Source of the DNA: Sediminibacterium sp.
Lineage (GTDB): Bacteria; Bacteroidota; Bacteroidia; Chitinophagales; Chitinophagaceae
Length of the DNA stretch: 32,342 nucleotides
Assembly: GCA_027490265.1 (NCBI GenBank)
Contig: JAIXYL010000015.1
Location: 1 to 32,342 of the forward strand
Direction of reading: 5' to 3'
The notes below the pieces were generated by a model, which saw nothing but the letters and a program-made list of their open reading frames with translations, was not told the DNA's origin and ran no database searches. Positions 1 to 8,453 of the stretch are shown here, in pieces (the first letter of the stretch is position 1; every line of letters begins with the position of its first letter). Position numbers and translations under genes: made by a program.

Positions 1-1091
1 AATCCATTGTTTTGCAACAACTGTTCCTTTTTAAATACAATTATATCTGCAGCCACCATTTCCTTAACCATTTCGGCTAAAGTGTATTTCGGCACCCAGT
101 TCAATTTGGTTTTTGCCTTGGTAGCATCCCCAATTAATAAGTCAACTTCGGTGGGTCGATAATAGCGTGGATCTACTTTAACCACTGTTTGTCCAATCAC
201 CATTTGATGATCCCCAGCCCGATCAATTTGACTGATAACACCCACTTCATTAACGCCTTCACCTGAAAATTGCAAGGTTACCCCTACTTCTGCAAATGCC
301 ATTCTTACAAAGTCGCGGATATACGTGGTAATCCCTGTAGCCAATACATAATCTTCAGGCTTGTCTTGTTGCATCATCAGCCACATGCCTTCTACATAGT
401 CTTTGGCATGGCCCCAATCTCTTTGTGCATCTAAGTTTCCCAGATATAAAGTCTCTTGCAATCCCATGGAAATTCTGGCAACTGCGCGAGTAATTTTTCT
501 GGTAACAAAGGTTTCACCACGCAGTGGACTTTCATGGTTAAATAAAATTCCATTGCAAGCAAACATGCCGTATGCTTCGCGATAGTTTACGGTAATCCAG
601 TATGCATACAGCTTAGCAACTGCATAAGGACTTCTGGGATAAAATGGCGTGGTTTCACTTTGAGGAACCGCCTGTACCAATCCGTATAACTCTGAGGTAG
701 ATGCTTGATAAAACTTGGTTTTTTGTGTTAACCCCAATAAACGAATGGCTTCTAATATTCTTAAGGCGCCTACACCATCCGCATTGGCCGTATATTCTGG
801 CGTTTCAAAACTCACGTGCACATGGCTCATCGCGGCCAAATTGTAAATTTCATCTGGCTGCACTTCTTGAATGATTCTAATTAAATTAGTGCTATCGGTT
901 AAATCGCCATAATGCAACACCATATGGCGATCTGGAATATGCGGGTCTTCATAAAAATGATCAATCCTTTGCGTATTAAATAACGAACTTCTGCGTTTGA
1001 TGCCATGCACTTCATAGCCTTTCTTGAGCAGTAGTTCTGCTAAATACGCACCGTCTTGTCCGGTGATTCCCGTTATTAATGCTTTTTTCAT
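1..1091 (-). CDS. gmd: GDP-mannose 4,6-dehydratase, 3' end truncated by window edge
   Basis: Minus-strand reading from ATG at 1091 gives [51 protein letters not shown]...; Rossmann GxxGxxG, YxxxK ([10 protein letters not shown]) and NxRE-type Gmd motifs. Not in the ORF track because it runs off the edge. Confidence 0.95.
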   Translation of the reverse strand, partial: MKKALITGITGQDGAYLAELLLKKGYEVHGIKRRSSLFNTQRIDHFYEDPHIPDRHMVLHYGDLTDSTNLIRIIQEVQPDEIYNLAAMSHVHVSFETPEYTANADGVGALRILEAIRLLGLTQKTKFYQASTSELYGLVQAVPQSETTPFYPRSPYAVAKLYAYWITVNYREAYGMFACNGILFNHESPLRGETFVTRKITRAVARISMGLQETLYLGNLDAQRDWGHAKDYVEGMWLMMQQDKPEDYVLATGITTYIRDFVRMAFAEVGVTLQFSGEGVNEVGVISQIDRAGDHQMVIGQTVVKVDPRYYRPTEVDLLIGDATKAKTKLNWVPKYTLAEMVKEMVAADIIVFKKEQLLQNNG

Positions 1092-1187
1092 GCGAATAGA
1101 TTGATGCAAATATGCAACCTTATCAGCATATCTCTATAAATTGGCTCACTAAACCATTTGGATTAACTTAGTGGCAACAGTTTAATT

Positions 1188-2339
1188 ATGGGCAACAGAT
1201 ACTATTCCTTAGATGTTTTTAGAGGGGCTACCGTGGCACTCATGATTCTGGTAAATAATCCAGGCAGTTGGAGCCATATTTTTGGCCCTTTGAAGCATGC
1301 CCCCTGGCATGGCGTAACCCCTACGGATCTGGTATTTCCTTTTTTCTTATTTGCCGTAGGCAATGCCATGGCTTTTGTAATGCCCCGCTTTGAAGCAGCT
1401 GGTGCTGGTGAATTCTGGAAAAAAGTGATCAAACGTACTTTGTTAATCTTTGGCATTGGTGTGCTGTTGCATTGGAGTCCATTTGTGAAATGGGATGGTG
1501 ATAGTTTGGTTGGCAAAACCTGGGAAAACGTTCGCATTTTGGGTGTTTTACAAAGGATTGCACTTTGTTATTTTTTTGCATCGGTGATTGTTTTCTATGG
1601 CAAAACCAAGGGCGCCTATATCATTGGAATGACCATTTTATTATTGTATTGGTTTGCCTGTTATGCATTTGGGGCTACTGATGACCCTTATAGTTTACAA
1701 GGCTGGTTTGGTAACCCAATTGATATCAATATTTTAGGAGAGTCACATATTTACAAAGGCGAAGGGGTACCCTTTGACCCCGAGGGCTTCATGAGTACAC
1801 CAGCTGCCATTGTACAAGTTATTTTTGGATTTTTAGTGGGGCAGTATATTCAACTCAAGGGCAAGAATACCGATATGCTCAGTGGTTTATTAGTAGCAGG
1901 TCTAGTGCTAACGGCTACCGGATATTGTTGGGATCTGGTATTCCCCATCAATAAAAAAATATGGACCAGTAGTTATACCATTTATACAACAGGGTTAGCG
2001 ATGTTAACCATCGGTGTGATGATTTATGCCATTGAATTCAGAGGCGCCAAAGGTGCCTGGAGCAAGTTCTTTGACGTGTTTGGTAAAAATCCTTTGTTCA
2101 TTTTTGTACTCAGTGGATTCTTGCCAAGAATTGCCAGCCTTTTACGTTGGGTATCAGAAACAGATGCAGATGGCACCAAACATTATACCTCATTTTTGTC
2201 TTGGTTTTACAAACATCTCTGCGAACCAATTGCCGAAGATCCAAGAGTTGGCTCTTTGGTTTATGCATTAACAATGATTGCCTTCTATTGGCTGATCGTT
2301 TATATTTTAGACAAGAAAAAAATCTATATCAAAGTTTAA
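1188..2339 (+). CDS. DUF5009/HGSNAT-like multi-pass membrane acyltransferase
   Basis: 383 aa; N-term RYYSLDVFRGATVALMILVNNPGSW...TPTDLVFPFFLFAVGNAM typical of the heparan-alpha-glucosaminide N-acetyltransferase-like family; many hydrophobic segments. Confidence 0.85.
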   Translation: MGNRYYSLDVFRGATVALMILVNNPGSWSHIFGPLKHAPWHGVTPTDLVFPFFLFAVGNAMAFVMPRFEAAGAGEFWKKVIKRTLLIFGIGVLLHWSPFVKWDGDSLVGKTWENVRILGVLQRIALCYFFASVIVFYGKTKGAYIIGMTILLLYWFACYAFGATDDPYSLQGWFGNPIDINILGESHIYKGEGVPFDPEGFMSTPAAIVQVIFGFLVGQYIQLKGKNTDMLSGLLVAGLVLTATGYCWDLVFPINKKIWTSSYTIYTTGLAMLTIGVMIYAIEFRGAKGAWSKFFDVFGKNPLFIFVLSGFLPRIASLLRWVSETDADGTKHYTSFLSWFYKHLCEPIAEDPRVGSLVYALTMIAFYWLIVYILDKKKIYIKV

Positions 2340-2344
2340 ATAGC

Positions 2345-2803
2345 CTAGCGAATTTTTCTTGCTGGATTACCTGCATATACACCAGGTTCTGTAATGTCTT
2401 TTGTAACAACAGCGCCCGCACCAATCACTACATGGTCGCATATTTGCACAGGTAATATGGTGGCATTACTGCCAATAGATACATGATTACCAATATGAGT
2501 GGGTTGCCATTTGGCCTGATCACCAGCGGGTTTGCCTTCAGCAAATAAATCATTGATAAACATCACGCCATGTCCAATAAAACAATCGTTCCCTATTTCT
2601 ACCAGACTACAAATAAAGCTATGGGATTGTATTCTACAACGTTCCCCAATTTGCACATTGCTCTGTATCTCGGTAAACGGTCCAACCATTGAATCATGTC
2701 CAATGCTGCATCCATAAATATTGACTGGCCCAACAATGGTTACATTTTTTCCAAACTTTACATCCCGAACCGATGCGTCAATTAAATTAAAAGTAGGTAG
2801 CAT
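2345..2803 (-). CDS. Left-handed beta-helix (hexapeptide repeat) acyltransferase, WlbB/WbpD-like
   Basis: 152 aa with repeated [LIV]GxxxxI hexapeptides and C-terminal VIGAGAVVTKDITEPGVYAGNPARKIR. Confidence 0.85.
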   Translation of the reverse strand: MLPTFNLIDASVRDVKFGKNVTIVGPVNIYGCSIGHDSMVGPFTEIQSNVQIGERCRIQSHSFICSLVEIGNDCFIGHGVMFINDLFAEGKPAGDQAKWQPTHIGNHVSIGSNATILPVQICDHVVIGAGAVVTKDITEPGVYAGNPARKIR

Positions 2804-2822
2804 ATGATTCCATTTAAAAAAA

Positions 2823-3860
2823 TTATTTCAATAATCGTGCCTGATAGATTCGATTGATTAGCCCAACTGTATTTTTGCCTTCTTCAATAGTAGTATAATA
2901 AGTTTGTTGATGCAAAAGTGTAGCTACCAAAGCATCATACACTTTGTAGTGGTTGCGCATGCTTCCTTGATAATGGCCATAATCATTCGCGGTTTTCACT
3001 TCTTTTTTTACCCTATCATATGCTTGATGAATGGAAAGCGTCAATGCATCATCATCCATGTTCACCTCCAACTCATTCAAATAAGCGCCGCCTGCTTTTA
3101 CAGTACCTTTTTCTGCAATGATGGTTAATGATCCTTCACGATTGGCAATTGGCTCATTCACAGAATAGGCCATCTGCGCATGAATACCTGATTCAAATAT
3201 GATTTGCAAATCGCCTTCATCTTCAAATTGCATTAAGCCTTGATGCAGTCGATTGCGCAACTGAGCCGTAACGGTTGATACAGGTCCAAATAACCAACAC
3301 AATAAATCAATGAAATGACTGAACTGCGTGAATAATGTACCGCCATCTAAATCTAAAGTGCCATGCCAACTATTGATATAGTAAGCCGCAGGTCGATGCC
3401 AAAAACAATTGACTTGAACTTCTTGAATTTTTCCCAATGCTTGTTTTTGCAATAAGTCGTACAGCATTTGTACTGGTGGATTAAAGCGGTTTTGCATTAC
3501 CAAGAACACTTGTTTACCCGTAGCTAAAGAAACGCTATGCATGGCTTCTGCAGCATCCACTGTAAGCGCCATAGGCTTCTCCACCAATACATGGTAACCA
3601 GCTTGCATGGCTTCTATAGCCTGCGTTGCGTGTAATCCATTGGGTGTTGCTATCACCACAACATCAATGGGTAAATGAGCCGCAAATAGGTCGGCGGCAC
3701 TGTCAAAAAAAGGTGCTTGATACAGATCAGCCATTCGCTTGGCTTTTGCTACATCAATGTCTACTACAGCGCTTAAAACCCCAACACGATTGATTTGCGC
3801 AAGATGCTCTGCGGCAATATTGCCACAGCCAATTAAGGCAAAATGAATGGATGTAGGCAT
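2823..3860 (-). CDS. Gfo/Idh/MocA family oxidoreductase
   Basis: 345 aa; IHFALIGCGNIAAEHLAQI Rossmann motif, VLVEKPMALT EKP motif, DGGTLFTQFSHFIDLLCWLFG. Confidence 0.92.
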   Translation of the reverse strand: MPTSIHFALIGCGNIAAEHLAQINRVGVLSAVVDIDVAKAKRMADLYQAPFFDSAADLFAAHLPIDVVVIATPNGLHATQAIEAMQAGYHVLVEKPMALTVDAAEAMHSVSLATGKQVFLVMQNRFNPPVQMLYDLLQKQALGKIQEVQVNCFWHRPAAYYINSWHGTLDLDGGTLFTQFSHFIDLLCWLFGPVSTVTAQLRNRLHQGLMQFEDEGDLQIIFESGIHAQMAYSVNEPIANREGSLTIIAEKGTVKAGGAYLNELEVNMDDDALTLSIHQAYDRVKKEVKTANDYGHYQGSMRNHYKVYDALVATLLHQQTYYTTIEEGKNTVGLINRIYQARLLK

Positions 3861-4579
3861 TAAGGAAATAAGTTGGCGGCTTTGGTTAAACTCTCAGGCT
3901 TTCCTACATCTAATAACAAAGCACCGGTATGATCAAAGCCATAAATATGTTCTGTATCGCATAAAGCTAAATACACATCTACCATTGAAAATTTACCGGT
4001 CTGATTTATTTTGCTGAACAATGCTTGTTGAATCACGTGTATGCCACTGAATGCGCGCTTATGCAATCCAGTGGTATCAAGGCCTGCAGGTTTTACTTCA
4101 CCAGTTCCTTCGTGCTTCCAACCTTTTAATTGGCTGTCTTCACCAAATAAAAAATAACGGCTGCTGGTTCTTTGTGAAACAGCCAATGTAGCCAAAGCCC
4201 CTGTTTCTTTATGTTGTTGAATCATTTGATCCAATTGCATATTGGTGAGTATATCGGCATTCATTAATACCATATGCGCGTCCCCATTAAAATAAGGCGC
4301 TGCTTTTTTTAATCCGCCACCTGTTTCTAATACCACATCTGTTTCATCGGAAATAATGATTTTAGATCCCCAGCCATGATTGGCTTCAACTGCCTCAATA
4401 ATTTGATCAGCAAAATGATGCACATTAACCACCACTTCTTTAATACCATATTGTTGTAAATACAAAATATTTCGCTGCAACAAAGACTTCCCATTTACTG
4501 GCGCCAATGCTTTGGGATGTTCATCCGTCCAAGGTTTTAATCTTGTTCCCAATCCGGCTGCTAAAATCATTGCTTTCAT
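3860..4579 (-). CDS. Sugar-1-phosphate nucleotidyltransferase, MurU-like
   Basis: 239 aa; MKAMILAAGLGTRLKPWTDEHPKALAPVNGKSLL, LETGGGLKKA, FSGIHVIQQALF, LLLDVGKPESL. TAATG overlap with the downstream oxidoreductase gene. Confidence 0.85.
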   Translation of the reverse strand: MKAMILAAGLGTRLKPWTDEHPKALAPVNGKSLLQRNILYLQQYGIKEVVVNVHHFADQIIEAVEANHGWGSKIIISDETDVVLETGGGLKKAAPYFNGDAHMVLMNADILTNMQLDQMIQQHKETGALATLAVSQRTSSRYFLFGEDSQLKGWKHEGTGEVKPAGLDTTGLHKRAFSGIHVIQQALFSKINQTGKFSMVDVYLALCDTEHIYGFDHTGALLLDVGKPESLTKAANLFP

Positions 4580-4587
4580 ATCATGCG

Positions 4588-6027
4588 CTATTTAACCCAG
4601 TTGGCACTATTGGTGTGCGTTAAATTGACTTTTACTTTGTATTTGTTTCTAAGATGTCTGGCTGTTTGTTCTGCTGCATATACACTGCGGTGCTGCCCAC
4701 CCGTGCAACCAAAATTAATCATCAAATGCGCAAACCCTCTGTTTAAATAATCTTCAACGGTAATGTCTATCAAATCCCAAACACTATTTAAGTATTTGTC
4801 CATCTTGGTTCTTTGTTCTAAGAAATCTTGAACTGGCTTGTCTTTTCCGGTTTGTTTTTTATACTCATCAAATCTTCCCGGATTTAAAATGCCACGCATA
4901 TCAAACATGAATCCACCCCCATTTTCTGTGTCGTCTAATGGAATGCCACGCTTATAACTAAAGCTATTGACTTCTATTACCAACGGCGTTTGTTCATTGG
5001 CTTGTGGTGCAATAAATTTGTTGATCATTTGATCATCCACTACCAATTTAAGTACGCGATCAAATTCAGGTGTTACAATGCCTACACGTTTATGCGTGAT
5101 AAAAAATTGCAGATTCTGTAACGCCAACGGAATACTGGCTAAGAAATGTGCTTTTCTCTCAAACAGCCCCCTAAATCCATAAGCACCCAATACTTGCAAC
5201 AATCGAATTAAAACATACCCATTGTATTGGCTCACAAACGTAATGCGATCAACTGGTTCGGGTAACAAAGGATCCACTTGATCCATATAATATTCTAACA
5301 ATCGGTCTTTCCATTCCTCACTCAATTCTGCTTTTGCTTGCCATAATAAAGAAGCCACATCGTATTGCAATGCGCCCTGCATACCCCCTTGGTAATCTAT
5401 AAAATGGACCTGATCATTTTGCACGATAATATTTCTACTTTGAAAATCACGGAACATAAAAAACTTGTTCTGCGTTCTGGTTAAATAAGTACTCAGTGCA
5501 TCAAAATCATCCAGCATGGCTTGCTTATCGTATGGCAATTGCAGGGTGTCTAAAAAATAATATTTAAAGTACAACAGATCACTCATGATGGCCTGCTTAC
5601 CAAATTCTTTCGCTGTTAAACACCAAGCATAATCTAAACCTTGATGGCCCAAAACTTGCATTCTGGCCAGTTGCGCCAAACTCTGTTGAAACAATTGGTA
5701 CAGATAATCACCATGTCCATGCGTTTCCAGTTTATTCAACAAGGATGCCGTTCCCAGGTCTTCTTGCAAATAAATGGTACTCTCTGCATTAACGCCTACG
5801 ATGGCTGGCACCGGTAAATTGGCTTGCTTAAAATGCTGGCTAAAATGTACAAATGTGGCGGTTTCCTTGGTATTGATATTGTAAGTGGCAATCCAAGTTT
5901 GGGTGCCGGCATATACCCTGAAATACACTCGGTCACTGCCACTCTGGGGCAGTTTTTCAATTCTATCTGGTGTTAACTTGAGTATTTGTTGACACAATGC
6001 TTCAATTGCTGCGATAACTGATTCCAT
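4588..6027 (-). CDS. Two-domain protein: AmgK-like aminoglycoside-phosphotransferase-fold sugar kinase fused to RapZ C-terminal domain
   Basis: 479 aa. N-terminal APH/AmgK motifs FRDFQSRNIIVQ...VHFIDYQGGMQGALQYDVASLLW. C-terminal ~133 aa FSYKRGIPLDD...MFDMRGILNPGR...GKDKPVQDFLE...INFGCTGGQHRSVYAAEQTARHLR closely matches the E. coli RapZ C-terminal domain ([22 protein letters not shown]...GCTGGKHRSVYIAEQLA). Confidence 0.9.
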   Translation of the reverse strand: MESVIAAIEALCQQILKLTPDRIEKLPQSGSDRVYFRVYAGTQTWIATYNINTKETATFVHFSQHFKQANLPVPAIVGVNAESTIYLQEDLGTASLLNKLETHGHGDYLYQLFQQSLAQLARMQVLGHQGLDYAWCLTAKEFGKQAIMSDLLYFKYYFLDTLQLPYDKQAMLDDFDALSTYLTRTQNKFFMFRDFQSRNIIVQNDQVHFIDYQGGMQGALQYDVASLLWQAKAELSEEWKDRLLEYYMDQVDPLLPEPVDRITFVSQYNGYVLIRLLQVLGAYGFRGLFERKAHFLASIPLALQNLQFFITHKRVGIVTPEFDRVLKLVVDDQMINKFIAPQANEQTPLVIEVNSFSYKRGIPLDDTENGGGFMFDMRGILNPGRFDEYKKQTGKDKPVQDFLEQRTKMDKYLNSVWDLIDITVEDYLNRGFAHLMINFGCTGGQHRSVYAAEQTARHLRNKYKVKVNLTHTNSANWVK

Positions 6028-6083
6028 TAAACGTTACTAGTTTTAACGAAAATAAAGCTAACTCTTCAAAGCACCTGCATCAA

Positions 6084-6623
6084 TCAAGGTTTCAGGCCAA
6101 ATACATTTACTTGGCGATAATCGGCGGCTTCGTATCGCTTGCGCATTAACACCAATTCGGTAATGGTGAGTTCGGCATCAAAGCTTGGCTGGCTGGGCCT
6201 TAAATACGGACGCATACTGAAATACATATCCGGACAATGGTAACTGCTGATGTACTGACTCACCACCCCAAGTTGACTGGCCAATTGTTGAAAAGGGGTT
6301 GTGTCGGCAATGCGCAGCATTAATTTGCCCGTTGCGTCTATTTGTTGGTTGACCTGTATGGTAAATGCCGCTCTATTACTGATGATGCGGTGCATCCAGC
6401 GGATAATGGTATCCTCCATTTGTTGGGTGGCTTCAAAGACCGCTATTTCAATTGGCAGCGTATGAAACGCGGTTTCTGTGGTCTGTAACAGCGGGCGCCC
6501 AAGATGGGTTACCTGAGCCGTAGCTGCAAAACGAGGATAAGCCATGAGCAAGTATTGCTCTCTTTCACCACCAATCCGAGGCTGTTTAGCACTGTTCAAA
6601 ACAAATCCTGTCTGCATAAACAA
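6084..6623 (-). CDS. Degenerate 2H phosphoesterase-like (2'-5' RNA ligase-fold) protein, function unknown
   Basis: 179 aa from TTG at 6623; ATG at 6617 is the more likely start. Layout resembles 2H proteins (EQYLLMAYP; IEIAVFEATQQMEDTIIRWM; PDMYFSMRPYLRP; ITELVLMRKRYEAADYRQVNVFGL), but the catalytic HxT/S motifs are not recognisable. Confidence 0.5.
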   Translation of the reverse strand: MFMQTGFVLNSAKQPRIGGEREQYLLMAYPRFAATAQVTHLGRPLLQTTETAFHTLPIEIAVFEATQQMEDTIIRWMHRIISNRAAFTIQVNQQIDATGKLMLRIADTTPFQQLASQLGVVSQYISSYHCPDMYFSMRPYLRPSQPSFDAELTITELVLMRKRYEAADYRQVNVFGLKP

Positions 6624-6642
6624 AAATTTAATTGATAATTAT

Positions 6643-6673
6643 TTTAGTATAAATTTACTAAATTATTTAGTAA
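6643..6673. promoter_or_regulatory. Candidate operator: three TTTAGTA/TACTAAA half-sites in the divergent umuD-like / 2H-like intergenic region
   Basis: TTTAGTA (6643-6649), TACTAAA (6656-6662), TTTAGTA (6666-6672). The inner pair forms the inverted repeat TTACTAAA-TTA-TTTAGTAA (6655-6673, 8-bp arms). Confidence 0.55.
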
Positions 6674-6688
6674 GTAAAAATTTATTTT

Positions 6689-7123
6689 ATGGATGGGGAA
6701 ATCGGGTACGGAGCCGCCTATAAGGGCTCTAAGCAATACACACAGTGGGAAGTACCTACTGCCAATGCCACAGGGTTTGGGGCGGCTGCCGACGATTATA
6801 TGGAACGAGGCATCGACTTAAACGAACAATTGGTGCACAACAAGCCAGCTACTTTTTTCTTTCGCATGAACAGCGACGCCATGATTGGAGCGGGCATTTT
6901 TAGCGGCGACACTTTAGTGGTAGACCGAAGCATTAAACCCGTCAGTGGCAAAATCATTATTGCCATTTTAGATGGCGAATTGTTGGTGCGGCGGTTGCAC
7001 AAAAATTTTAACCAATTAACCTTAGTGGCCGAGAACAAAAAATTTTCGGATATACCACTCAGCGGTTTCGACGAACGTGCCCAGGTATGGGGCGTTGTAA
7101 CGTATTCAATCCACGCAGTGTAA
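6689..7123 (+). CDS. UmuD/LexA S24-peptidase-fold protein lacking the Ser-Lys dyad
   Basis: 144 aa; GFGAAADDYMERGIDLNEQLVHNKPATFFFRMNSDAMIGAGIFSGDTLVVDRS aligns with E. coli UmuD [53 protein letters not shown] without gaps. Followed directly by a umuC-like gene. Confidence 0.92.
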   Translation: MDGEIGYGAAYKGSKQYTQWEVPTANATGFGAAADDYMERGIDLNEQLVHNKPATFFFRMNSDAMIGAGIFSGDTLVVDRSIKPVSGKIIIAILDGELLVRRLHKNFNQLTLVAENKKFSDIPLSGFDERAQVWGVVTYSIHAV

Positions 7124-7154
7124 TGATGCACCAGCGTTATCATGATCAAAGAAT

Positions 7155-8435
7155 ATGATTGGCATTATTGATTGTAATAGTTTTTATTGTTCCTGCGAAA
7201 GGCTGTTCTTACCTGCGCTGCAGCATGCACCCGTTGTGGTACTCAGCAACAACGACGGTTGCATTGTGTCGCGCAGCGATGAAGCCAAACAAGTAGGCGT
7301 GGCCATGGGCGTGCCCTATTTTCAGGCCAAGCAACTGATTGAACAAAAAGGCGTGCATACATTTTCTTCCAACTATAATTTATATGGGGATCTAAGCTGG
7401 CGCGTTATGGAAACCCTGCGGCAACTTTTACCCGCCGGGGCTGTAGAAGTGTATTCGGTGGATGAATGCTTTGTAACGCTCGATCATATTGCAACAGACC
7501 AATTAACGGCGTTTTCAATCCACCTAAAAGATACAGTGGAACAATGGACAGGTATTAAAGTATCAATTGGTGTTGCAACCACCAAAGTTTTGAGTAAAGT
7601 GGCCAATCGATTGGCCAAAAAAAATAAGGCAGCCACCAATTGCATCATGGTACTTGATTCGCCAGAAAGTATTGCAGAGGCTTTGCAGCGAACGGCTGTT
7701 GAAGACATTTGGGGAATCGGCAGGCAGTATGCGGAAAAATTGCGCAAATACAATATTAATACGGCTTTTGATTTACGCAGTATGCCAGCTGCATGGGTAC
7801 AAAAAAACTTAGGCGGCATTGTTGGTCAACGATTGCTCAGAGAATTGAACGGTATCCCCAGTATAGAAATGAAAGACCCCTTGATCAATAAAAAAATGAT
7901 TGCCACTACGCGTATGTTTGGTAAAAATGTTACCAGCAAAGAACAGATTAAAGAAGCCATTGCCACTTATATTACGCGAGCTGCAGAAAAATTAAGAAGG
8001 CAACAATCTGCCGCTTCAGTAATTTATGTTTTTGTGATACCCAAACAAGAACACCAGGGCGGCAAATTCAGACATGGCAACAGCGTGGGCGGATACGTGC
8101 ATTTACCGCATGCCACAGCATCTACCCATCAACTCATCAAGCCAGCAGTAGCACTGGCTGCACAATTGTATCAAGAAGGCTGTGTGTATAAAAAAGCAGG
8201 TGTCATCTTAAGCAATATTGTACCAGATGAATCGGTACAGGGGAATTTGTTTGCAGACAAGATACCACAACAAAACAGGTTGCTCATGCATACCATTGAC
8301 AATATCAACTTTGCCATGCGCAACGACATCATCCAATTTGCAACGGCAGGCACAAAACGCAATTGGAAAATGCGCCAAGAACTCCGCAGTCCGCGCTACA
8401 CATCGCGATGGGAAGAATTGCGTGAAGTGCAATAA
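7155..8435 (+). CDS. umuC: Y-family translesion DNA polymerase, UmuC-like
   Basis: 426 aa; MIGIIDCNSFYCSCERLFLPAL, VVLSNNDGCIVSRSDEAK, EVYSVDECF catalytic motif, and clamp-binding-like QGNLF near the C-terminus (codons at 8238-8252). Confidence 0.95.
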   Translation: MIGIIDCNSFYCSCERLFLPALQHAPVVVLSNNDGCIVSRSDEAKQVGVAMGVPYFQAKQLIEQKGVHTFSSNYNLYGDLSWRVMETLRQLLPAGAVEVYSVDECFVTLDHIATDQLTAFSIHLKDTVEQWTGIKVSIGVATTKVLSKVANRLAKKNKAATNCIMVLDSPESIAEALQRTAVEDIWGIGRQYAEKLRKYNINTAFDLRSMPAAWVQKNLGGIVGQRLLRELNGIPSIEMKDPLINKKMIATTRMFGKNVTSKEQIKEAIATYITRAAEKLRRQQSAASVIYVFVIPKQEHQGGKFRHGNSVGGYVHLPHATASTHQLIKPAVALAAQLYQEGCVYKKAGVILSNIVPDESVQGNLFADKIPQQNRLLMHTIDNINFAMRNDIIQFATAGTKRNWKMRQELRSPRYTSRWEELREVQ

Positions 8436-8453
8436 ACTGATGGCTCAAATCAT

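Noticed and set aside
1202-1537. 111-aa minus-strand ORF inside the DUF5009-like gene
   Set aside because: Antisense to a confidently assigned coding frame; low-complexity translation without a recognisable domain.
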